Assembly (NCBI GenBank): GCA_964602475.1
Contig: CAZRRN010000029.1
Coordinates: forward strand, 1-37,931
Direction: 5' to 3'
Origin: SZUA-448 sp964602475
GTDB lineage: Bacteria; Bacillota; Clostridia; Lachnospirales; Lachnospiraceae
DNA length: 37,931 bases
The position numbers were made by a program, and so were the translations under genes. This document shows positions 17,470-24,965 of this stretch, in pieces (positions within the stretch are counted from its first letter, which is position 1; every line of letters begins with the position of its first letter). The notes under the pieces are model-generated. The model had not been told where the DNA came from, searched no databases, and was given only the letters and a program-made list of their open reading frames with translations.

Positions 17470-17498
17470 TTGTAAAATAAGCGTAACGCGCTTATAAT
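17470..17498 (+). promoter_or_regulatory. promoter of zapA with an inverted repeat in the spacer
   Basis: TTGTAA (17470-17475), 17 bp and TATAAT (17493-17498). The spacer contains AAGCG-TAACG-CGCTT (17479-17493), an inverted repeat touching the -10 box and a candidate operator. Confidence 0.7.
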
Positions 17499-17568
17499 TA
17501 TAGTTATTATTTGGACAGATGTATTAAAAGCGGCAGTTTCATAACAGCAAATAACTACAAAGGAACGG

Positions 17569-17991
17569 ATGATCAGAATGAAAAAGCGTACAGACATTGA
17601 TGTGATCATTAATAACAAACGATATACGCTTTGCGGCTATGAGAGTGAAGAATATCTTCAGAAGGTTGCCGGATATATTAACGGAAAGTATAACGAAATG
17701 AAGCAGCAGGACTCATATCGGATTCTTGATGCAGACATGAAGAATATTCTGATGCAGATTAATATTGCGGATGATTATTTTAAACTAAAGAAACAGCTTG
17801 AAGATTCCGATATAGGTAATACAGGTAAGAGTAATGAGATATTCAGCCTGAAGAACGAAATCATTGTGCTCCGGAACAAACTGGAGGAAGCGGAACGTGA
17901 AAAGAAGATTCTGCGTCAGGAGAACATTGAAGAGCAAAAGAACGTGGTAAGACTTGAAACGGAGCTTGATAGTCTTAAAAAACGCAAATGA
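17569..17991 (+). CDS. zapA: cell division protein ZapA family
   Basis: The 140-residue protein has a ZapA N-terminal domain (VIINNKRYTLCGYESEEYLQKVAGYINGK-like, with the residue pattern of the family) over about residues 8-90. A long, highly charged coiled coil follows over about residues 85-138 (repeated Glu/Lys/Leu/Arg). ZapA binds and bundles FtsZ at the division site. AGGA lies four nt before the ATG at 17569; a second in-frame ATG at 17578 is possible. Bacillus ZapA is about 85 residues, so the extra coiled coil is a clear extension. It has its own promoter and precedes the FliD-like gene by about 60 nt. Confidence 0.75.
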   Translation: MIRMKKRTDIDVIINNKRYTLCGYESEEYLQKVAGYINGKYNEMKQQDSYRILDADMKNILMQINIADDYFKLKKQLEDSDIGNTGKSNEIFSLKNEIIVLRNKLEEAEREKKILRQENIEEQKNVVRLETELDSLKKRK

Positions 17992-18053
17992 TATACGGTT
18001 GACAACGGAAAGCAGAAGATCTGTTTTCTGTATTCAGACAAGGAGGGATGGAT

Positions 18054-18800
18054 ATGTCAACAATTAATGCAAGCTATTTAAATTTTAATTCTTCTTTATT
18101 TTCTACCTCGAATACGAGTTCGTCAGGTTCATCATCCAATATTCTTGGCGATTATGCAGCAATCAAAAATGGTTCTTATAAGAAGCTTTTGAGTGCATAC
18201 TATGCAAAGCAGGAATCAAAAGCAGCAACTTCTTCCTCTGCTGATGATAAAAATGTTACCCTGATGGCACAGGATGCAAAGGAACTGAAGACGGCTGCGG
18301 ATGCACTTCGTGTCCGTGGAGAGGATTCGCTGTTCAATAAAGAAACAATTACAACTACGAATGCAGCTACCGGAGAGAAAACCGAAACCACGGATTATAA
18401 CTATGATAAGATATTTGATGCTGCGAAATCGTTTGTTGAGAGCTACAACAGTATGCTTAAATCGGCTGGAGAGGTGTCGGCTACTATCGTTGAGAAAAAG
18501 CTGCAGTTTACGACGAACTTTCTGCAGAAGAATGCGGATTTGCTGAAGGATATCGGAGTTACCGTAGGAAGTGACGGCGCGCTTTCTATTAATGAAACCG
18601 ATTTTAAGAAAGCAGATATCAGTGATTTAAAGACCGTATTTAACGGAACAAATTCCATTGCAGATAAGATTGCAAAGCGTGCAGGTGATATTTATTCGAC
18701 AGCACAGAAGATTTTGTCAAATACAGCAGGTACCTACACAAGCAGCGGAACTCTGAATAATTCAATATCAACGGGAACACTTGTGGATGAATTGGTATAG
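18054..18800 (+). CDS. short FliD-like (flagellar hook-associated protein 2 C-domain-like) protein
   Basis: I start at the ATG at 18054, 7 nt after AGGAGG; an ATG at 18048 is also in frame. The 248-residue protein opens with a Ser/Thr/Asn-rich stretch (about residues 10-35) and has no signal peptide or membrane segment. The second half resembles the FliD C-terminal domain: FVESYNSMLKSAGE (about residue 135) and a GVTVGSDGALSINETDFKKA-type block (about residue 178), followed by a helical, Ser/Thr-rich tail. Normal FliD caps are 400-700 residues, so this is a short, orphan relative rather than a complete cap. No other flagellar structural genes are in the window. It might be secreted by the flagellar export system, but that is inference. 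It ends in a strong terminator. Confidence 0.55.
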   Translation: MSTINASYLNFNSSLFSTSNTSSSGSSSNILGDYAAIKNGSYKKLLSAYYAKQESKAATSSSADDKNVTLMAQDAKELKTAADALRVRGEDSLFNKETITTTNAATGEKTETTDYNYDKIFDAAKSFVESYNSMLKSAGEVSATIVEKKLQFTTNFLQKNADLLKDIGVTVGSDGALSINETDFKKADISDLKTVFNGTNSIADKIAKRAGDIYSTAQKILSNTAGTYTSSGTLNNSISTGTLVDELV

Positions 18801-18807
18801 TCTAGAT

Positions 18808-18846
18808 AAGAACAGGCGTGTCGTACATTGACATGCCTGTTCTTTT
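18808..18846 (+). terminator. rho-independent terminator after the FliD-like gene
   Basis: A 15-bp stem with one G-U pair (AAGAACAGGCGTGTC 18808-18822 with GACATGCCTGTTCTT 18830-18844) leads into TTTT. It ends only 40 nt before leader copy B. Confidence 0.9.
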
Positions 18847-18886
18847 GCTGTATATTTACTTGTTAGTGGGTTTATATTGTATCGGA

Positions 18887-18955
18887 TTTGTGCCTGCGTG
18901 GTGCTTGACACAAAGTCTGATATGTGCAAAAAACTGCGCAGAAATGAGGGATAGT
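18887..18955 (+). other. structured leader element, copy B (before the CotH lipoprotein gene)
   Basis: P1 is TTTGTG (18887-18892) with CACAAA (18909-18914). The loop segment TGCGTGG (18895-18901) can pair with CTGCGCA (18934-18940) through five Watson-Crick pairs and two G-U pairs, making an H-type pseudoknot. GCGCAGAAATG is followed by GAGGGA and the GTG start at 18956. The distance from the first P1 base to the start codon is 69 nt, identical to copy A. The upstream P0 hairpin of copies A and C is not evident here. Confidence 0.65.
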
Positions 18956-20998
18956 GTGAAAAAGTTTTTTAAGGTAATTCTAACGGTTTTTCTTATTTTG
19001 TTAACGGCAGCATTGGCAGCGTGTGGTAATGATTCTAAAGAAATCGATGTGGGGGAGAAAGCGACTCCAACCGTAACAGTAACGCCGTCGGAAGAGGTAT
19101 CTACGCCGACCAGAGCTCCGGCCTTGACGGAAGCAACTCCAACACCGTTTGCAACACCTGCGCCTGCGGCACATGCAGATCAGACGGTTAGATTTTCAAT
19201 CGAGGATAATTTCCTTAGCAAATCTGCGAATCTGGAACTGAACGCTGAACAGGCGCAGAAGATATATTATACTCTGGATGGTTCCACACCGGATGAAACT
19301 GATAAGGAATACACCGAACCAATCAGCCTGACAGCAACGAAAGGAATCAGAACCTATCCGATTTCCGCACGTGTACTTTATTCAGACGGAAGCTGGTCAG
19401 ATACCTGTGTTCGGACTTATTTTACCGGAACGCAGATTGATACAAGGTATGATTGTCTGATTTTCAGTATTACGAGTGACCCGTATAACCTGTTTGATTA
19501 TGAATATGGTATTTTTGTCGGTGGTAAGATTTTAGATGATTATCTGGCAGAACACCCTTATACGAGGGTTGACGGTTCAACACCTGCCAATTATCATATG
19601 CGTGGAACAGAAAGTGAACGGTCGGTATATATCGAGGTACTGAACAGTGACGGTTCTTTGATTCTTGAACAGAACGGAGGCGTTCGAACCTACGGAGGCT
19701 GGTCAAGAGCCAACGCTATGATTCCGATGAAGCTGTTTGCAAGAAAAGAATACGATGAAGTAAATAACAAATTCCGTTATCCGTTCTTTACGTCCTCGCT
19801 GGACGAAAACGGAGAAGTCATAGATGCATTTAAGAGACTTGTTCTTCGTGCCTATGGTAATGACAATGGGTTTGCGTTTATCAGAGAAGAATTGTTTCAG
19901 ACGCTGGCAAAGCAGGCAGGTTATGAAACGAAATCAGTTCGTCCCTGTGCGGTTTATGTAAATGGGGAATACTATGGGGCTTATTTCCTTACGGAAGTTT
20001 ATCATGAGTCTTATTTTGAAACTCATTATGGAAAGTTCGATGGTAAGGTTGAGATTCTGGAAGGCGGCGAATTATTTAAGAGTACGGATGATGACGAATC
20101 GAATCAGTATGCGGTAGATGATTATAATGATATGTACAATACATATGCATATACCGATCTGACGGATGATGCTGTCTATGCTGAGCTGTGTAAACGGGTG
20201 GATGTTAAAAACTACCTGGAGTATTATGCATACGAGCTTCTTATCGGCAACCAGGACTGGCCGCATAACAATTATAAAACCTACCGGTATTTTGCTGCCG
20301 AGGGAGAAGAGTACAACGAGGAAGCTCCGTTTGACGGAAAATGGCGCTATCTCCTGCATGATATGGATTACAGTACCGGAATTTATGGGGAATCTGTAAT
20401 GGATCGTTACTTAAGTAATTATTTAGGCAGATTGAACGGTGTGAAGGATGATGTCTGTCCGCTGTTCGGGCAACTGATGAAGAGAGACGACTGCAGAGAA
20501 ATCTTTATACGTAAGACACTGGATTTGACAAACGGGGTTTTTGCAGCAGAGTATTTTAGCTCTGTGCTGGAGGAACTGAACGAAACAAGAATGAATGAAC
20601 AAACCTACAGCTATACAACAGGTAAAATTGCTTCCTGGGTGCAGCCAAACCAGCTGGAGGAACGACTTGACTCCTTAAAAGAGTATGTGTCAGACCGCTG
20701 TAATTATGTTTATATGAATATGTATGCTTTCTTTAAGCTGAGCGGAACAAAATACACGCTGAAGCTTGAAGTTCCAAAGGAAAGCAGTGTTACGGTGAAT
20801 TCATTTACAACAGATCAGAACTTTGAAGGAAAGTATTACACGGATTTTAATACCATCTTAACCGCAAAGACCAATAATGGCCAATATTTTGCATACTGGC
20901 TGGTGGATGGTGTAAAACACGAAGAGGAAGAGCTGGTGATAACCGAGGCAATGCTGAACGGCTCCTATCTCATTGTAGAACCGGTTTTTGAAAATTAA
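18956..20998 (+). CDS. CotH-kinase family surface lipoprotein
   Basis: The reading frame opens at 18818, but I place the start at GTG 18956. There GAGGGA precedes it and the N-terminus becomes a lipoprotein signal (VKKFF, hydrophobic core, LAAC with Cys23). The mature 658 residues begin with a Thr/Pro-rich linker, followed by a CHB_HEX/FN3-like beta domain (IYYTLDGSTPDETDKEY). A CotH domain comes next (about residues 190-560), with GNDNGFAFIREELFQ, YVNGEYYGAYFL, IGNQDWPHNNYK and LLHDMDYSTG, the acidic cluster expected in the kinase-like active site. A C-terminal beta domain resembles bacterial repeat domains (YFAYWLVDG). CotH of B. subtilis is an atypical protein kinase of spore coat proteins; cell-surface lipoprotein versions have no settled role. 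It lies between two terminators as a single-gene unit behind leader copy B. Confidence 0.8.
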   Translation: MKKFFKVILTVFLILLTAALAACGNDSKEIDVGEKATPTVTVTPSEEVSTPTRAPALTEATPTPFATPAPAAHADQTVRFSIEDNFLSKSANLELNAEQAQKIYYTLDGSTPDETDKEYTEPISLTATKGIRTYPISARVLYSDGSWSDTCVRTYFTGTQIDTRYDCLIFSITSDPYNLFDYEYGIFVGGKILDDYLAEHPYTRVDGSTPANYHMRGTESERSVYIEVLNSDGSLILEQNGGVRTYGGWSRANAMIPMKLFARKEYDEVNNKFRYPFFTSSLDENGEVIDAFKRLVLRAYGNDNGFAFIREELFQTLAKQAGYETKSVRPCAVYVNGEYYGAYFLTEVYHESYFETHYGKFDGKVEILEGGELFKSTDDDESNQYAVDDYNDMYNTYAYTDLTDDAVYAELCKRVDVKNYLEYYAYELLIGNQDWPHNNYKTYRYFAAEGEEYNEEAPFDGKWRYLLHDMDYSTGIYGESVMDRYLSNYLGRLNGVKDDVCPLFGQLMKRDDCREIFIRKTLDLTNGVFAAEYFSSVLEELNETRMNEQTYSYTTGKIASWVQPNQLEERLDSLKEYVSDRCNYVYMNMYAFFKLSGTKYTLKLEVPKESSVTVNSFTTDQNFEGKYYTDFNTILTAKTNNGQYFAYWLVDGVKHEEEELVITEAMLNGSYLIVEPVFEN

Positions 20999-21008
20999 TT
21001 AACAACTA

Positions 21009-21052
21009 AAAACACCCTGATTCTTTTCAAAGCGTGAGAATCAGGGTGTTTT
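21009..21052. terminator. bidirectional terminator between the CotH and SDR genes
   Basis: A 16-bp stem (21009-21024 with 21037-21052, core ACACCCTGATTCT) has A residues on its left and T residues on its right. It can therefore end transcription of the CotH gene on plus and of the SDR gene on minus. Confidence 0.9.
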
Positions 21053-21064
21053 ATTCTGCCGGTA

Positions 21065-21853
21065 TTATTGTGGCTGTTTTCCGATATAAGCGAGAATACC
21101 GCCATCAACATATAAAACATGTCCATTTACAAAATCAGATGCATCAGACGCAAGAAATACAGCCGGACCCTGAAGGTCGTCAGTAGTACCCCAGCGGGCT
21201 GCAGGGGTCTTAGCTATGATGAAGTCGTTGAACGGATTCCCTTTTACACGAAGAGGTGCAGTCTGCGGAGTTTCTATATAACCGGGTCCGATGCCGTTGC
21301 ACTGAATGTTGAATTCACCATATTCGGAGGCGATATTACGAGTCAGCATCTTTAAGCCTCCCTTTGCTGCAGCATAAGCGGATACTGTTTCCCGACCAAG
21401 CTCACTCATCATGGAGCAGATGTTGATGATTTTTCCGTGCCCCTTCTTAATCATACTCGGAATAACAGCTTTCGAAACAATAAAAGGAGCATTTAAGTCA
21501 ACGTCGATTACCTGTCGGAATTCTGCCGCTGTCATATCGCACATCGGAATCCGCTTGATAATGCCTGCATTATTTACGAGAATGTCAATGACTCCGACTT
21601 CCTTCTCAACCTTAGCTACGAGGTCATTTACCTGCTCTTCGTTGGTTACATCACAGACATAACCATGTGCGTCGATTCCGATTTCCTTATAGGCAGTGAG
21701 TCCCTTGTCTACAAGCTCCTGTTTGATATCGTTGAATACGATTGTAGCTCCTGCTTCTGCATATGCGGTTGCTATCGCAAATCCGATTCCGTAGGAAGCA
21801 CCGGTAATAAGGGCAACCTTGCCGTTGAGAGAAAACTTGTCTGTAAAATTCAT
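21065..21853 (-). CDS. short-chain dehydrogenase, gluconate 5-dehydrogenase-like
   Basis: The 262-residue protein is a classical SDR: cofactor motif TGASYGIG (about residue 17), NNAG (about 93), and the catalytic set with Ser in NICSMMS (about 146) and YAAAK (about 159). The C-terminus VDGGILAYIGKQP is characteristic of gluconate 5-dehydrogenases, which reduce 5-keto-D-gluconate to gluconate. A 2-deoxy-gluconate or 3-oxoacyl reductase activity cannot be excluded. AGGAGG precedes the ATG. The upstream region has a good promoter and a perfect catabolite-response-like palindrome, which fits a carbohydrate-regulated enzyme. It is a single-gene unit. Confidence 0.82.
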   Translation of the reverse strand: MNFTDKFSLNGKVALITGASYGIGFAIATAYAEAGATIVFNDIKQELVDKGLTAYKEIGIDAHGYVCDVTNEEQVNDLVAKVEKEVGVIDILVNNAGIIKRIPMCDMTAAEFRQVIDVDLNAPFIVSKAVIPSMIKKGHGKIINICSMMSELGRETVSAYAAAKGGLKMLTRNIASEYGEFNIQCNGIGPGYIETPQTAPLRVKGNPFNDFIIAKTPAARWGTTDDLQGPAVFLASDASDFVNGHVLYVDGGILAYIGKQPQ

Positions 21854-21964
21854 GATTAATCCTCCTCTAAGATAAGTAAGCTAGATATTGAAATATGGCA
21901 GCCGGATATACTTATCTTTACCGGTTTATTTCAAAACGATTAGCCTGTTCACATTGTTAAGATG

Positions 21965-21993
21965 ATTATAAATTAGATATAGAGAAAAATCAA
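21965..21993 (-). promoter_or_regulatory. promoter of the SDR gene
   Basis: On the minus strand TTGATT (21993-21988), 17 bp and TATAAT (21970-21965). The leader to the start codon at 21853 is about 105 nt. A candidate cre operator is centred about 60 bp upstream of the transcription start. Confidence 0.75.
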
Positions 21994-22008
21994 GGGGGTG
22001 ACAGCTGC

Positions 22009-22028
22009 TTTTGTAAACGCTTACAAAA
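22009..22028. promoter_or_regulatory. cre-like / LacI-family operator between divergent promoters
   Basis: TGTAAACGCTTACA (22012-22025) matches the CcpA cre consensus TGWNANCGNTNWCA at every defined position. The arms extend to TTTTGTAA/TTACAAAA (22009-22028). It lies upstream of the SDR -35 box and upstream of the yqeG promoter. CcpA or another LacI-family regulator is the likely binder. The sequence match is direct; the regulator is inferred. Confidence 0.75.
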
Positions 22029-22062
22029 TGTAACGGAAAATGAAACAAACAGCGGGACTTCC

Positions 22063-22091
22063 TTGACATTCCCGTATGCAAATGGTACTAT
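22063..22091 (+). promoter_or_regulatory. promoter of yqeG (and possibly aroQ-pepP)
   Basis: TTGACA (22063-22068), 17 bp and TACTAT (22086-22091) lie about 55 nt before the yqeG start. Confidence 0.7.
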
Positions 22092-22146
22092 CAGTTAAGC
22101 AATTTATTCATTGGGCAGCATGAAAATACATCTGCAGAGGAAGACT

Positions 22147-22692
22147 ATGTTTAAGGTATTTTATCCTGATGAGTGGGTGAAATCCACTTATACGATTGAT
22201 TATGAAGTATTATATGAAGAGGGCTACAGAGGTATTCTTTTTGATATCGACAACACTCTTGTTAGGCATAATGCTCCGGCAGACCAGCCGGCGGGGAATC
22301 TGATTCTGCGCCTGAAGAAAATTGGATTCAAAATCTGTCTGGTATCCAACAATAAAGAGAAAAGAGTGAAGAGTCTGGCAGACCAGCTTGGAGTGATGTA
22401 TGTATTCAAAGCGCACAAGCCTTCCCGCAAGGGGTTTCGTGAAGCGATGAAGCGTATGGGGACGGATGAACAGACGACCATATCAGTCGGAGACCAGATA
22501 TTTACGGATATCTATGGCTCTAACCGGGCCGGAATACGAAGCATTCTTGTTAAGCCCATTGATAAAAAGGAAGAGATACAGATTGTTTTGAAACGGTATC
22601 TTGAACGAATAGTTCTTTTTTTCTTCAGAAGAAGTGATAAATTCAAGAAAAAGAACGAAAAGAATTCGAAGGAAGCAAATAACACAATATAA
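22147..22692 (+). CDS. yqeG: YqeG-family HAD phosphatase
   Basis: The 181-residue protein is a HAD superfamily IIIA phosphatase. Motif I is FDIDNTLV (about residue 35), motif II VSNN (about 70), motif III the Lys in KAHKPSR (about 95), and motif IV VGDQIFTDI (about 119). The family is annotated as phosphatidylglycerophosphatase-like; the substrate here is not proven. I start at the ATG at 22147 (MFKVFYPDEWV is the family N-terminus, with GAGGAAG upstream) rather than further upstream, where the frame stays open. The C-terminus is a Lys-rich tail. It is followed after 61 nt by aroQ in the same direction. Confidence 0.83.
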   Translation: MFKVFYPDEWVKSTYTIDYEVLYEEGYRGILFDIDNTLVRHNAPADQPAGNLILRLKKIGFKICLVSNNKEKRVKSLADQLGVMYVFKAHKPSRKGFREAMKRMGTDEQTTISVGDQIFTDIYGSNRAGIRSILVKPIDKKEEIQIVLKRYLERIVLFFFRRSDKFKKKNEKNSKEANNTI

Positions 22693-22753
22693 CCGGATTC
22701 GCAGAACCGCAGCGGATCGTCGAAAAAATGCACGACTGACCTGGAAGGAATAA

Positions 22754-23245
22754 ATGATTATGAAAATACTGGTTATCAACGGACCGAATCTGAACTTTCT
22801 CGGGATACGAAATCCGGGAGTGTATGGATCAGAGTCCTATGATGAACTGATTGACCGGATATGCTCTTATGCAGTAAAGAAAAATATTGAAACAGAGTTC
22901 TATCAGAACAATTCCGAGGGAGCACTGATTGACCGTCTGCAGCAGGCTTATCTTGACGGAATCGACGGAGTGGTGATTAATCCCGGAGCGTATACTCATT
23001 ACAGCTATGCAATTCGGGACGCATTGGAACCGTTTTGTGTACCGGTTATTGAAGTACACATTTCAGATATTAAGACAAGGGAAGACTTTAGGCATATTTC
23101 TGTTACGGCACCGGTGTGTACCGAACAAATCTGTGGACTTGGAACAGATGGATATCTGGCCGCGATTGACCGGATCATGATAGAATACAATAAGAAAAAC
23201 GGAGGCAGAGATGAATCAAACAATACAGAATATTCTAAGGGATAA
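22754..23245 (+). CDS. aroQ: 3-dehydroquinate dehydratase type II
   Basis: AroQ converts 3-dehydroquinate to 3-dehydroshikimate. The dodecameric type II enzyme signature is present: INGPNLNFLG at the N-terminus, the catalytic Tyr in VYGSESYDEL, the Asn/Glu pair in QNNSEG, NPGAYTHYSYAIRDAL, PVIEVHISD with the catalytic His, and FRHIS. There are 163 residues from the ATG at 22754; the ATG at 22760 (MKILVING) is an equally plausible start. The 3' end overlaps the next gene by 35 nt. It supplies the step missing from the aroB-aroA-aroC-aroEK operon at the right of the window, so the pathway genes are split. Confidence 0.95.
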   Translation: MIMKILVINGPNLNFLGIRNPGVYGSESYDELIDRICSYAVKKNIETEFYQNNSEGALIDRLQQAYLDGIDGVVINPGAYTHYSYAIRDALEPFCVPVIEVHISDIKTREDFRHISVTAPVCTEQICGLGTDGYLAAIDRIMIEYNKKNGGRDESNNTEYSKG

Positions 23246-24272
23246 GCAGCTGGATGCGCTGATTCTGTCAAATCCAAACAATATCCGTTATGTCAGCGGA
23301 TACTGCGGAGACACAGGAGTGCTTTATATGACAGCAAAGGGAAGTACCGTGCTTACTGATTTTCGGTATATTTATCAGGCGAAGGCGGAAGCAAAGGATT
23401 CTGAATGCATTGATATTGCTTCGGAGGGCTATGCAGAAGTTCTGCAAAGACTGTTTGCCAGGGACGGAGTGAAACGAGTCGGATACGAGGCAGAGCATTT
23501 GCTTTGTTCCGAGCTTGTTCAATGGAAAAAGAAGACAGGAGAAGCGGAGTATATTGATGTTGAAGAACCCCTGGAGCTTTTAAGAATTATAAAATCAGCA
23601 CAGGAGTTTAATCTGATCAGACATGCAGAGCATATCGGTGATCTTGCATTTACTGAAATTCTTGAATTTCTTAAGCCAGGGGTAAGTGAGCTGGAGATTG
23701 CGGCACGGCTGGAATTCAGTATGAAGATGCACGGAGCAAGTGGAAACTCTTTTGCACCAATCGTTGCTTCCGGAGTGAATTCGTCGATGCCACATGCAGT
23801 ACCGACAGAGAAGAAGATTGAAGCCGGTGATTTTGTAACAATGGATTTTGGCTGCATTTACAAAGGTTATTGCTCTGACATGACCAGAACGGTAGTGGTT
23901 GGGAAAGCAAATGAAGAACAGAAGAAAATCTACGCTACAGTGCTTTTGGCACAGCAAACAGTGCTTGACCGGCTGCGCCCGGGTATGACCGGAATAGAGA
24001 TAGATGCGATTGCAAGAAGTATTATTGATGATGCCGGATATAAAGGGTGCTTTGGACATGGTCTTGGTCACGGAGTCGGTCTGAATATTCATGAATCGCC
24101 GAGAGCATCGATGAAGTACTGCAAGACAATTGATGCGGGAATGACTCTGACGGTAGAGCCGGGTATTTATATCAACAATTTCGGAGGCGTAAGAATCGAA
24201 GATCTTGGCGGGATGACATCGGATGGATTTGAGAATTTTACTTTTTCACCGAAACAATTAATGGAATTATAA
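23211..24272 (+). CDS. Xaa-Pro aminopeptidase (M24B family)
   Basis: The 353-residue enzyme cleaves N-terminal residues preceding proline. An N-terminal creatinase-like domain (about residues 1-125) precedes a pita-bread catalytic domain with the five metal ligands: Asp in TMDFGC and in YCSDMTRT, His in GHGLGHGVGLNIHE, Glu in VEPGIYI, and Glu in GGVRIEDLG. All are intact. It begins inside the end of aroQ (35-nt overlap), so the two are translationally linked, and it is followed by efp, the common aroQ-pepP-efp order of Clostridia. The efp gene has its own promoter. Confidence 0.9.
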   Translation: MNQTIQNILRDKQLDALILSNPNNIRYVSGYCGDTGVLYMTAKGSTVLTDFRYIYQAKAEAKDSECIDIASEGYAEVLQRLFARDGVKRVGYEAEHLLCSELVQWKKKTGEAEYIDVEEPLELLRIIKSAQEFNLIRHAEHIGDLAFTEILEFLKPGVSELEIAARLEFSMKMHGASGNSFAPIVASGVNSSMPHAVPTEKKIEAGDFVTMDFGCIYKGYCSDMTRTVVVGKANEEQKKIYATVLLAQQTVLDRLRPGMTGIEIDAIARSIIDDAGYKGCFGHGLGHGVGLNIHESPRASMKYCKTIDAGMTLTVEPGIYINNFGGVRIEDLGGMTSDGFENFTFSPKQLMEL

Positions 24273-24279
24273 AAAATAG

Positions 24280-24316
24280 TTGAAAAAATAGCGCATATCG
24301 GTTACACTAAAGTGTA
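24280..24316 (+). promoter_or_regulatory. efp promoter with palindromic -10 region
   Basis: TTGAAA (24280-24285), 17 bp and TACACT (24303-24308). The -10 box is one arm of the perfect inverted repeat TACACT-AA-AGTGTA (24303-24316), which could be an operator or a start-site hairpin. Confidence 0.65.
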
Positions 24317-24341
24317 GCTATTATTCTAAGGAGGATTTTTT

Positions 24342-24899
24342 ATGATTTCTGCAGGTGATTTCAGAAACGGTCTTACACTTGAAATCGATAACGGTGTATA
24401 TCAGGTAATCGAGTTTCAGCATGTAAAGCCCGGAAAAGGCGCTGCATTTGTAAGAACGAAGTTAAAGAATATAAAGAGTGGCGGAGTTGTTGAGAAGACA
24501 TTTCGTCCGACCGATAAGTATCCGCCGGCGTTGATTGAGAGAAGCGATATGCAGTATCTTTATTCAGACGGAGATATGTATCATTTCATGAACGTTGAAA
24601 ATTTCGAGCAGATTGCAATGTCCGAGGATCAGATCGGAGATACATTGAAGTTTGTAAAAGAGAATGACATGGTTAAGATGCTTTCTCATCAGGGTCAGGT
24701 ATTTTCCATTGAACCGCCGATGTTTGCAGAGCTCGTAATTACGGATACGGAGCCGGGCTTCAAGGGTGATACGGCAACAGGCGCAACAAAGCCTGCAGTT
24801 GTTGAAACCGGAGCAACCGTTTATGTTCCGTTGTTTGTTGAGCAGGGTGATAAGATTTCAATCGATACCCGTACAGGAGAATATCTTAAGCGCGTATGA
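24342..24899 (+). CDS. efp: translation elongation factor P
   Basis: EF-P binds stalled ribosomes between the P and E sites and promotes peptide bond formation at polyproline. The 185-residue protein has the three-beta-domain layout. The N-domain loop HVKPGKGAAF carries Lys32, the position modified in other bacteria. The C-terminal OB-like domains end GDKISIDTRTGEYLKRV. The chemistry of the Lys modification cannot be inferred here; no modification genes are nearby. AGGAGG upstream supports the ATG. A terminator follows the stop by a few nt. Confidence 0.97.
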   Translation: MISAGDFRNGLTLEIDNGVYQVIEFQHVKPGKGAAFVRTKLKNIKSGGVVEKTFRPTDKYPPALIERSDMQYLYSDGDMYHFMNVENFEQIAMSEDQIGDTLKFVKENDMVKMLSHQGQVFSIEPPMFAELVITDTEPGFKGDTATGATKPAVVETGATVYVPLFVEQGDKISIDTRTGEYLKRV

Positions 24900-24905
24900 A
24901 ATAAC

Positions 24906-24938
24906 GAGCTGCTGCATGCTGCAGCGGCTCATTTTTTT
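24906..24938 (+). terminator. rho-independent terminator after efp
   Basis: A 10-bp stem with one G-U pair (GAGCTGCTGC 24906-24915 with GCAGCGGCTC 24921-24930), then A and seven T residues. Confidence 0.9.
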
Positions 24939-24965
24939 CTGCATATCTATACATGGGGGTAAGAT

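Noticed and set aside
18904..18935. TTGACA inside leader copies A and B as a -35 promoter box
   Set aside because: No -10 like hexamer lies 16-18 bp downstream (the position reads AAAAAA or AAAAAG), and copy C has CTGACA. The bases are better explained as part of the P1 stem. Copy A has a separate good promoter upstream.
18818..18955. A coding N-terminal extension of the CotH protein, similar to one on the YerC-like protein (shared peptide ending CLTQSL.CAK..AEM)
   Set aside because: The similarity is at the nucleotide level. Copy C carries a one-base deletion and shares only the last residues. Several differences change amino acids. The lipoprotein signal and family sequence begin only at the later start codons, each 3' of the leader.
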